This document shows positions 46,901-58,900 of a stretch of DNA of 64,000 bases, piece by piece. Location: the NCBI GenBank assembly GCA_964017235.1, contig OZ024929.1, positions 22,317,464 to 22,381,463 on the forward strand, read 5' to 3'. Below the pieces are notes generated by a model. The model was not told where the DNA came from and did not search any database. It worked only from the letters and a program-made list of their open reading frames with translations. Numbering within the stretch: position 1 is the stretch's first letter; each line of letters starts with the position of its first letter. The position numbers were made by a program, and so were the translations under genes. Source of the DNA: Sabellastarte sp. h YS-2021 (taxonomy: Eukaryota; Annelida; Polychaeta; Sabellida; Sabellidae).

Positions 46901-49900
46901 TCTGAAAAAGGCCAGGGAGGGAGAGGCATGAATCTCATCTGGAAGGGCATTCTAAACAGTGGGAGCATCAAAAGTAAAATTATTACCAAACTGTTTGACA
47001 GATTAATGAACAGAAGTGTAGAACTTTGGAATGACAAGGAAATTCCCACAACTTTGACTGCGCCTAGTACTATAAGAACTGCTGTAGGAAGAAAGATATG
47101 GAGCAAAATACCTAGTAAAACCTGTGTGAAGAAACTTATAAATAAGTGTGGTTGTCTTAAACACTGTGTGTTGTTCAACAGGAAGCCAATGAAATTTCTT
47201 AAGCACAGGAGTTATACTGGTGTATTGACTGGTGTTCGATACAATTCTAGCTGCACTATTTTGGATGCACTGTAATTTGCATAGATTGAACTTGGAGAGG
47301 CTCCTGAAGAATGAGCTGCAGTAATCCAACCAACTACTAACAAGAGCTTTAGCCACAAGTACAAAAACATCATGAGTAAGAAACCGCCTGACATGTCTGA
47401 AATCACAAAGTTTAACAAAACAACTTTTGCAGGCATTCCTAACATGCTTTGACAAGGAAAAATGTCAATCGAACCACACACCCAAATTCTTGACCGAGTC
47501 AACAGGGCAGAGTGAACTGCCCCAGATATCAATTGGAAAACATGCTGTCAACTAGTCCCTCTGTCTCTTCGGAACAAAGATGATAAACTCAGTCTTGTCA
47601 GGATTCAGTTTGAGCTTACTAGTTGACATCCACTTTTTAACATCATCTAGGCACCTGTTCAGCTGTATAAAGGCAGCAGATGCATTTTCTGGGATAAATG
47701 CACATAAACATGGATGTCATCTGCATAGAAATGAAACTTTATTTTTTTATGTTTATTGATAATCAAACTGAGGGCCCATGACAGAACCTTGGGGGATGCC
47801 AAATAGGAGTTTACAAACATCTGACAAGGTAAAACCAACTGAGAAGAGTGGAATGATCTATGGTATCAAAAGCGGCAGACAAGTCGAGTAATACTGATGC
47901 AGTGGGTTCACCTCTTGACAATGATAAGTGAACTTCACTTTTTATGGAGAGAAGAACTGTCTCAGTTTAGTGACCAGCTTTATATGCCGACTGGTACCTG
48001 TTGTTTAAGTTATGGACATGGATATGTTCTAACAGCTGCTTAGCAACCACACATTCTACCAGTTATGATATGAAACGGAGGCCAGATACAGGGCGATAAT
48101 TTTCCAGGTCATCTGAGGGAAGATTTTCCTTTTTAATAAGAGCAGTGACTACAGTAGTTTTGAAAGCATCAGGGACACCTCCCACCATAAGTGAGCAGTT
48201 GACCAGCTTTGTAAGTGATGGTAGCAGTATATCAGTGCCTTCCTTCATAAGGAATGTCAGCAGCGAATCTAACAGGCATGATTTTGTTGGTGGGATTTTA
48301 ATTATTTTATCAACAGCATCTTCCCAAACTTCAGAATCTTCATTTTCAGTGCCAGAGGAAGCAAAAGTATCTCTAATTTTCTTCATTTTGTTTAGAAAAA
48401 AGGAGGCAAACTGGTCAGCCAATGACTTTTCAGACTCGTGGGATAGAAGTGTCACATCAGAGACCCTATTCAGGATTTTATGCAGCTCATGCCATAGTTT
48501 TCGAGAGTCATGACTATTGTTTGAAATCACTTTTGCAATCAGATGATGAAGCCTACTTCTGTTCAGTAGATTTTTGGCCCTGTGCCAAGTTCTCTAAAAT
48601 TGGTGCCTAAGGGACATTGCACATCAATAATCATCAGGCATCCAATCCGCAGAATCGTTCTTTGTCAGTCTAAATATGAGAGGTGCATGCCAGTCAAGGC
48701 AAAATCATGTACATATTGTTCATAAAGATCAACTACAGTATCAGCTGGAGACTTGACGAAGGAAGTAATTTGAGATCTGAGCAGAAGTCAGACATGTTGA
48801 TATGGTGGTATATTGAACTTTATTTGGAATGTGAGCCACTTTACAAGGGAAGGCAATTGTGCATTTGATTAATGCATGATCAGATACAAAATCACAAATT
48901 TTGACATTGACAATAGTATCCTGATTACTGGGGATAGAATGAGGTCCAATATTTTACCATGTAAATGAGTAGGTTTATTGACTGACTGTTTCAGATCACA
49001 CAAATCAAGAAAGGTCATAAATTTATAACTATCGCCAACTGAAACATCAACATGAATGTTGAAATCACCACAGATATAATATAAAGAATTAATAGATGAC
49101 AGGAAACCAACAAATGACTAATTCTTCTTGAAAGTTACAGGTACATGATCCTGGAGGGGGTAGATGCAAGCAAGCAACAATGAACGGCCATGAAGCCCAA
49201 TTGACACCACCAAGTTCTCAAATGACTGATAAAAAGGAGATTCTATTTTATGGGGTCTGTAGGAGGATCTAAAAAAACAACACCACCACCAATACCTGAG
49301 GGATGAGGCCTGTGAGGAAAAATAAAATCAAGAGGAGTTACAGACTGTAAAAAGCTGTCTGAATCAAAGGGACGAATATGGGTTTTCATAAGGCACAGAA
49401 AGTCAAGGTCATTTGAAGCAACCATATCGGCTAGGAGTGGACCCTTATTCCTTACAGATCTGACATTCAAAACACTGAGTGTGAGAGGACCAGGGTTGAG
49501 GGACACATCTCCTCCCAGTACCAGTAACAACATAAGCGCTCTTCTATTAACTGTGGGGGCCACAGTGGCAGAATGGTAACACTCTCACCTCCCACCTCTG
49601 AGATCGGGGTTCAGTTCCCGGCCCGACCTCAAATGGGAAAGCTGGTAGTTTCTTGCCCTTGGTCGGCAGTTTACAGTACAGAACCTTGACCAACTGTATG
49701 TACTGGTTTCCTTTGCCCTCCCAACTAGCCGTCAAGATATGACCTGTACAGTGACGCAAAACTCCAAATAAATAAACATTAACCGAGGTTGAAAATTTTC
49801 TACAAGAATAAAAATATGAAAAGTGTTTTGCAACTCTAATCAAAGGAGGACATGGTGTATTAGATACTCTAGTGTTAAACCAGTGAGCCAGTGCAACAGT

Positions 49901-52900
49901 ACCATAAAGAGGAGTACCCGAAGACTAAACATGATTGGTGAGATTGTTCATAAGTAAGAAGTCCTAGCCTAAGCTCAACAGTGGGGGCCTCAAGAAATAT
50001 ATCCCTCCACCTCAATGCAGTCACAATTCTTTATCCAGTTGGCGACTCATAGACACCCTAACACTCCCACTACAGCCTCACCTTAAACTAAGTGACAACA
50101 CCATCAGACACAACAGGAATAAAGGCTATAAACTGATTGGAATTAAACTAAAAGAAAACTTGCAAGACACAAATTAGATTGTTGATACTTGATGTAGGGA
50201 AAATATTTACCAAATATTTAAAATAACAACAATAATACCCGGAAAGATGGGCGATAATACCTGCTTTTTGAGGAAGTTGGTATAAGAGTGAACTAGGGTT
50301 ACATATAGATTTAAAAACATGATCAAACTAAAGCAACTACATAAAAAGCAATATATAAGATAACAATTCCTTTAAAATGTGCTGAATGTATTTAAAATGA
50401 CTGTTGTTGCAGTGAGATTTCCCAAAAAGCGTCTCCATGGTGGGTACTAAAATGACGCCTAGGAACACAGAAGAAATGGGTTCAATCCCAGGTACAGGCA
50501 GATACATAATGGCTTGGATGACCACTTAAAATGGCAGTTTTCTACCATTGTGTTCTATCGCCACTGGCAGGTTAAAGAACCTCAAGGACATTGATAAATG
50601 GTCATCCTTGAGCCTTTGCCTTTAAGCTAGGGGAATGTTAGTAATTTGAGAGTTGAACTGTATTTGTAAAGTCGGATGGATCATATAGTGCTTTGCGTCC
50701 TGTAGTACATGGAGATATTGTGGTGTGTATAAATGCAAATACCAAAAAATACAAAAAATGATCAAATGTGAGAGTATGAGCACAACCCGTAAAGGCAGAA
50801 CCAGCAAGTTATAGCTGGTCATGATAATCTGTATTGACAATGTAATGAGACTGGAGCACTCCCCTGACTCACTTCAACAGGATTGTTTCATTTCTGGACT
50901 CAGGATAGCCAGCCTTGTTCCAGGCACCACTACACATACACCTAGTTGCTGCTGTTGCTTTTCTCATTGCAAAGACGCCAGCTGTACATCAACCACACAG
51001 AAACTAAGAGCCTTTTTCTTTTCTCTTGAGTTGCATGTTATTGTTTTAATTCTGATTTGCAGACAAAAAAAGACACATTCGGAACAGCTGAACCCAGGAA
51101 CAGCACCTGTCCTATAGCCAGCACCTTTACCACAGCCTCACCCCACCCAAGCGAAGAAGATACCCACAAAACCCTGGGTTTTGCCATGGATCCAGCAAAG
51201 AAAAGAGAAAGGATGCTACAACAACCTCTTGGCTGAGTACATCTAGACTGACATTCCAGGTTTACCAGAATTTTGTGAGGATGCCCCCTGCAGTTTTGGA
51301 CCTCATTGAAGAGCATATACATCATTATCTGAAGAAAGAAGCCACCAATTACATTAAGCCCTTAGACGTGGGCTTAATCTAATCTAATTTACTGCTTTGG
51401 GGAACTCAGTGCGCTAATTAAACAAAATCATTATCATATGGAAGTCAAGGGGCGTTCAAGGTCGGTAATCCAGGATTGTGGGTGTGACCGGGAGGGAAGG
51501 AAAACTAAGTTGGGAAGCTAGAGCTGAAGAGGTGAGTTTTAAGGTGCTTCCTAAAAGATGCAACAGAGGGACTATTTCTTACATGAAAAGGGTAAGAGTT
51601 CCAAAGGACAGGGACATAGTGACTGAAGGAATTAGAAAAGTGTTTGAAGTAACTTGAGTTTGGGGGAACTTCGCCTTGTGTTTCTAGAAGAGGTGTAGGG
51701 GTGGATTAATCCTCTTAGGTAAACTGGTTGACCCTGGTTGAGAATTTTAAGGCTGGCCTTAACACTCATACACTTGGCCATTGGAAAAACTTACACATAG
51801 ATGGGGTATCAAGAAAATCTTGTACAAATCCTCAACTATCATCCTACCTGATCATATTAGTCCTATCGACTTAAACACTTTTGGTGATTTTTTAGTGACA
51901 AAATTGCGAAAATCAGAGTTGCACTAAAGTCATCAGTGGCTGTTTCCCTCACAAGACCGAATAGTAACAGCACCGCCCTGTCTTTTTTTGAGCCTGTATC
52001 TGAGGGCGACACCCTCAAAATCCTAAAATCATCCACCACCAAATCATGCGACCTGGACCCAATACCAACCGCACTAGTCAAAGCGTGTGCGGACATTTTG
52101 GTCACTCCAAAAACCAATATTATAAACTACTCACTCAGAGAAGGGAGCTTCCCAAACTGTTTCAAAACCGCATATGTCACCCCCCTTCTCAAGAAACCTA
52201 ATTTAGACAGAAATCGCCTCAAAAATTACAGACCGGTATCCAACCTCAGTTTTATATCCAAACTGATTGAAAAAGTAGTGGCTAAACAGTTAAATAATTA
52301 TATCGATAGTGAGGGGCTCTCCAATGTCAACCAATCCACCTACAGGAGACTTCATTCCACAGAATCAACACTCCTGAAAATTCAGAATGACATTGCTGCT
52401 TCGATGGACTCTGGTAAGGCTGTTGCACTCACATTGCTGGACCTCTCAGAGGGATTCGACACTATCGACCATGACATTCTTTGTAATTCCCTCAGGGATT
52501 GGTTTGGGGTTGATGGCACTGTGTTGAGGTGGATCAAATCCTATCTTTCAAACCGCAAACAGAAGGTTAAACTAGGTAATAGCTTTTCAGATGCTTTTTC
52601 ACTCCCATATGGTCTGCCCCAGGGCTCTGTTCTGGGCCCCCGTCTTTTTACCCTCTATACTACCCCTCTCAGTAATATCATTTCCAATTTCAATGTCACC
52701 TACCATCTATATTCCGATGACACCCAAATGTATCTAGCATTGGACCATAGAAACTTTGATTCCAGTTTTGCTGAGCTTACTGAGTGTCTCACATGTGTCC
52801 AAAACTGGATGTCTGGTGTGAAACTTAAACTCAGCCAGGAGAAAACTGAATTTATTATCACTGGTGACAGACAAGCCAGAGAGTCCCTCATCAACAAATT

Positions 52901-55900
52901 CCCTACTCAACTTCTTGGAAATTCTATCTCCCCTACCGATACAGTCAAGAACCTAGGTGTTACTTTTGACTCCGGTTACACCTTTGCTAGCCACATAACC
53001 AATATGTGTCGCGCCTGTTACTACCACCTTAAGGACCTAAGACACATCCGTAAATTCCTCAGTGTGGATACTGCAGCTTTGCTTGCAAACTCAATGATCA
53101 GCAGTCGACTTGACTACTGCAATTCCCTACTTTATGGTGTAAGTAAATACAATGTAGCTAAACTCCAAAAGATTCAAAATGCCCTTTGTAGAATTGTGTT
53201 TAGACTTGATAGAACTAGCCATGTCACTCCCTTTCTTCAAAAACTACACTGGCTGCCTATCACATACCGCATCTTGTTTAAGTACAATCTAATTACTTTC
53301 AAGGCTATCAAATTCTCTCAACCCATATACCTATCATCCTTGATCAAAACCAGTTGTTTAACGCATGGAAATCGTCTTTCTCTTTCCTCAGTCTCTCACA
53401 AAAAGGTCATTAGTAGGCGAGGTTTTGCAATGGCTTCCCCCACAGAATGGAACAGACTCCCACAATCAGTACAATCGCAACAAACAATAACAGGTTTCCG
53501 CAGCCAGCTAAAGACCTTTTTGTTTAGACTAGCATATCCTCCACCATAGTCCATCTCCCTGGCGGGCGCTAATTTTGGATCTCGACCTGTTACGTCCCTG
53601 GACTTTCCCTTTTTGACCTCAAGCGCATTAGAGGATGTTACATCAATTTTGCGCTATATAAATGTTTCTATTCTATTCTATCACTGAATGGTTGGATACG
53701 CCACCATAAGTAAACTGATCGCCCAGGTCTGCCAGGCCATCCTTGGGGAATTACAGAAAGAGTACTTGGCATGCCCTAGCACTTCTGAGAAAATGGTGGC
53801 ACATTGAGGAGAAGTTCAGAAACAGGTGGAATGTTCTCTGTGTTGTTAACTCTATAGATGGCAAACATATCATAAAGAAACCTGCCTGATCTTGTCCAAC
53901 TACAAGACCTGCTAAGGCCTGCACTCACTCACTCAATCACTGTTTAAATATTTGGGTGGTTCTGAAAAGGACCTTTAAATCAGCTGTGGTCCAAAAAAGG
54001 ACCTTTAAGCAGCAGTGGTCCTGAAAAGGACGGATTGGTACTGGCAGTTGAAGTTTACTGCGGCTGCTGTGGGGGTCAATCTGCTGGTAGCTCATGATTG
54101 TCTGTATGTTACCAAAATACTTTACAGGCCTGAGATGTTATGTGCTGCTTCATCTCCAATGGCTGAGGTGACAGATGGTGGGTTGAAGTTCTTAAATGTG
54201 CTGATCTGGCAATGTAAGTGTCTTGATATGATGTCCTCAGCTGGGATTTTACTGGTTGGAGAACCTGGCTGGCTTGTGTTGGTTAAATCATCTGTGTTTT
54301 GGGGATAGACAAAAAATATTTTTGGTTGTTGCTGGGATAAAGAGTGTGTGGTACATATATTAAATGTACTGCTTGGTCTCGACAATGTACTGGCTTTGGC
54401 TGACAGGTCTTCTCCTCTGCTTTGCCATGTATCTTAGTTAGAAGTTTAAAAGTCTCGTTTCTGAAAGTCTCTTTCTTCTAAGTTCTCTACACCTGTGGCC
54501 AGGTAGTTACAGAATTCTGTTTTCATGGTCTTGTGTCATCAACCCAGGAAAGAAGTTAACATTCTCTTTATCTGTAAAAACTGCCATAGGATAATGATAA
54601 TGGCTGAGACACTACACTGGTAGTGGCTGCGCTGGCAATGGAAGGCTAGTGTGTGTCAGAACGAATGTTTTTCTCCATGCTGTCTTTGTCCTGAGAGGCC
54701 CAGGATAAGTCGTGTGTGGAGCCAGCATTGGCACTGGGTCCTCTCTGAGGTGTCTTGAACCCTAAAGACTTTCTAATAACCTTCCTTCCAATGTGTGGCT
54801 TGAGAAACTGAACCTTGTTATTTATCCAATACTGCCTGTTGGTCAGTTCTGTAGTCTGTGGTCAGTTTTTGTAGTCGGTTTCAAAAATTTGCTTAGTCCC
54901 AGGCATTCTTTATGGATCGGTAGTTGTCATTTGGGCCGTGAGAAAAATCAAACATGTTTGATATTTCTCACGACCCAAACCGATTCTTATTTCCCGTCGT
55001 CAACAAAATGTCCAGTCTCAGGCTTCCTCAGGCCTCCTCAGACCCAAATTTACACAGTCCTATGTTGTCTCAGGCCTCCTGCGACCCTTAGTCCCAGGCG
55101 TCCCTAGCTTAGTCCCAGGAAGCCTGTTGTCAGTCCCCGACTCATAACAGATCTTTGAAGTTTCATGCATGTGAAAAAGAATCGGTTTCATTAGTCCCAG
55201 GAAGCCGCAGACCATCTCAGGTGTCCTGCGGCTAAGAAATCTGGGTCTGGGACTAAGCCCCGACTAAGAGAAGCCGATCCAAGCCGGCCTCCTCAGGCCA
55301 CCTGGAACCACATAAATTTAGTCTGCGACAGTCTGAGGATGCCGCAGGTGGCCTGGGACTAAGTACCAATTAAGCACCGACTCTTTTCTGCGCGCTTTAA
55401 ACCAAAAAGAGGCAAGGAGGGGGCTGGGACTATATAAGCGACTGGTCTGGGACTATAATAGCTGCGAGTTGTTCATATTCCCCTCCAAACATCTCAACAC
55501 TCCCCATCCTCTACAATATACTAGGCACGAAAAAATATTTATACAAACTTAAACTGCATCCAAATCTTATGTGTTCATTTTGCTCTCAATATCCGGCGTC
55601 CATTGAACATCTTTTTTCAGAATGTGAAATTGTGTCACAGCTGTGGGATAATTTACAGAATTGGATTATAAATAAGCTGAGAATAAACATTATCATATGT
55701 AAATCAATGAAAATTCTGGGATACTTAGTACATGATGTCCATTTCTGGCCCCTCAACTTTGTTCTTATAATAGCAAGAAGCTATATTTTTCAGTCTTCTA
55801 GAAAAAGTTGTGCATTGAATATTTTTGCCCTCCAGTTACAGGTTAAAAGGAAATACTTAGAGCAGCAAATGCTAAAAAAGATCAGTTCGAAGGAACAAAT

Positions 55901-58900
55901 TTTTGACAGAAGATGGAATATATGGAACAAACTATTTGATGGTATCTAGTCCTAATATTTCCAATGATCCTTACCTGATTGTTTAAAACTAGTAAACTTT
56001 CAAGGTGTAAATGTGTCAAAGCAATAAAGTATTCCAATGTTATTAGTAATGCTGAGTGTTTTCTTGTTATAATGTGTTAATTTTAGTTACTTAAATATGG
56101 ATAATATCAACAATTTTGTGTAAAGTTTGTGTGTAAAAATACTATCTGAAGAGAATATTATACAAGATTATGTCAGCTAGTGTATCACCTGCCGTTTCCG
56201 AATATCTACTGTATATATATACTCAAAAAAAAATATATATATATAAAAATTTCCCTCCCAAAACATAACAGTTCAGTACAAATACTTATCACAAAAAAAG
56301 CCCAACACCCACACCACCCCAAACATGAAACAAATAACCCATGGTAATACACATAACAACAGAAGACCACATAGGAAAAAATAGATAAATGAACTCCAAA
56401 TATGGCCAATAATCTGCCCATTTGTAGCTTAAAATCCATGGGACTGGTTTAAATCTGTAATAAAAAGTCCAACACTGACAGCATCCCTAGAGAATCAGCA
56501 ATCTTGGTCTGGGGAACACTGAGGAGGCCTCAGGACGCCTGAGGAAGCTGAGACTTAATCGGGGGTTAGTCGGGGCTCAGTCCCAGGAGGCCTGAGGCGT
56601 CCTGGGACCCAGTCGGTATGTCTACGACAAGATCATGGTTCAAACCGACCAGAAAAATGGCTTAATCGATTCTTAGTCCCAGAACAGTCGGGGACTGTGT
56701 GGGGCCACATGGGGCCTCCTCAGGCTTCCTGAGGCCGATCTGAACTTAATCCCAGGCTTTAATACCAATTCAGTTTTCCCACCCATTTTACCTTTTTTCA
56801 CCGACTGTTCACTGTTCAAGAGTCGCGGACAGGATCTGGGCTTAGTCCTTTGGTGGAACAGAGGCAATAACCAGACACCTGTTTTACACACTCAAACAGC
56901 TTTTGTAATTGGTACTTATTTTTCATATGTAGGACTGAACAAAATGTATTAACTTACAAACATGGGTCTGGACAAATGTTACTGCAGCCAAGATCTCCAT
57001 TAGTGTACTGGAAGTTAACCACATATCTGCAGTCATCTGTAAAAATTATTTGGGAATAATTATAACTATATAACCTCCACTCCAATGAAAATGCATTGGG
57101 AGGGAGGAATAGTTTATAGAAAAGAGGCACCAGGGAACATTAAAACTTAAATTTTTAATTTATGTTTTTTTTTTCATTTATGCATGGATGTTAATGTAAT
57201 AAATTCTAGCATAGGTGACTTAAAAACAAAATACCGTTGTATTTGTAGCAAATGTGAATAAATTGCCCATTTTGCAAAGTCTAGTATTGTTATAAAATGT
57301 AGATTTCTAATAGCTTTTTGTGTGCCATTATATGGATGTACATTGCGGGGTTTCTCAAAGAAATGTAAATAGGTTTTTATAACTTGGAGGAAAAGTACAT
57401 GGCATTTACTTAATTTACCTTACAACACCCATGGTAAATTCCTTCACATATTGTTGAAGACATACCAGTTGAGTTGCAGATACATGTGCGTTTGTCAGGT
57501 ATTATGTCAACATACAGGAAAGTAAGAATGGTCTGTTAACACTGTGTTGTAAATAAGCTTTCTCTGGTAGTTGTTTGAGTGTGAGTAATAATGATGCATA
57601 AGTATGGAATTGACATTGACTTTTCTAACCATATTGAAAAACAAATAACTAATTGAACCCAGTGTTGATGATCAAACTGCTATAAGTAACATCCAGATCC
57701 ATTTTCTCTAGTACAGAATAACACTATTACTGCAATATTTTTGGCAACAGACCATGATTGCAAGTTGCTGTTTACTTACTTTTCCTTTTGTTCATAAATT
57801 TCATAATTTAACTTAACTATATTATATTACCTTTTTTCCGAATAAAACATATATATGTAGAACATATTTGTAGGTTATTTCTAGATCTCCAGGAGAGACA
57901 ACGTAACCATACTTTGCACCAAAGTTTGGCAACTGACAAAGATTTGCTAATTTTATACAGCTCTTGTCAATCGCCTACCATTTATTATTTACCATATAGT
58001 TTATTTGATAAACATAGAAAGACATAAGTACAGAACAATTATTTTCTGTGTAATATCCTGTAATATCCTCATGTATATCAGTTCTATTGACACCTGGGCT
58101 TCTGGGGATTCCCCTTTGAGTTCAGTTGATTAAACAGCTAGACTTGTGTTTATTTATGTGTGTAACCCAAAGGCTGTGGGATCGACTCCCAGCAGAACCA
58201 ATCAATAATTTCTCTTTCTAGAGCACAATAAATGACTCAGCAAGAGTCTGCACTGTAAACTGCTATGTTTCAAAAGTTAACTACCAACTTTCACACATAG
58301 GGCCAGGTCCATGGTCTAAACCGATGACCTCAGAGGTGGGAAGTAAGTGCAATAACAACTTCACTGTCGAGAAAGCAGAAAGGATTTAAGTGGAAATTTA
58401 TAATTTTTTTCTCAAATTAAATACCTTGAACTTTCAACGTATACACATCAACTAAATTTAGTACCATAGTCTTCATACACTTTTCATTATTATAAAGTAT
58501 ATTGCATTCTAACATTTCACAATACATTATCGACAAACATCAAACATCAATACATACCTTCCTCTTGATCAGTCACATCACACACACGTGCCTCGCCCTG
58601 GATTCCTAGAGATGAACCTGACCTTGGAACAAATGGATCTGCACAGCCACACCTTTCAATCACATTACGTTGATAGCATGTTCTAAAACAGTTCTGAGAA
58701 AAAAAACACATTGTGTTTCAGATATAACAATTCCCACTTATTTTCTCCATGTCATATTTGTTGCTGTATCAGATTTAAGTGGAAGATTATGTAATAGTAT
58801 TTCTTTTAAATATAACTTGAATGAGGAATCGTTGGTATTAATACATAATAAAAGCTAATCTTTGATGTATGCGTAACCACTGTTGTTATGATGACATTTA

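Larger units (their letters stand above)
51135..53890 (+). pseudogene. PIF/Harbinger (HARBI1-like) transposase pseudogene split by LINEs
   Basis: The first half at 51147-51370 reads PWVLPWIQQRKEKGCYNNLL, a stop and frame change, then FQVYQNFVRMPPAVLDLIEEHI. These are the N-terminal HARBI1 features (PWxxRR...GxYxNLL and FxxFxRMxPxxFxxL). The second half at 53690-53890 reads VGYATISKLIAQVCQAILGEL, a break, then NRWNVLCVVNSIDGKHIIKKP. This matches ...VCQAI and the first catalytic Asp motif (AIDGKH). About 2.3 kb of LINE sequence separates them. Distal DDE motifs are missing. Confidence 0.72.

Noticed and set aside
50821-51117. 98-codon frame before the Harbinger relic as a transposon accessory protein
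   Set aside because: No Myb-like or other motif could be seen; the sequence may be Harbinger flank but this is not supported.
54015-54385. Overlapping frames on both strands beside the stem-loop-like hairpins, possibly a histone
   Set aside because: Neither translation shows a histone fold motif.
54793-55107. 104-codon frame in GC-rich DNA
   Set aside because: Made of the TTAGTCCCAGG-type repeat; open frame is an effect of base composition.
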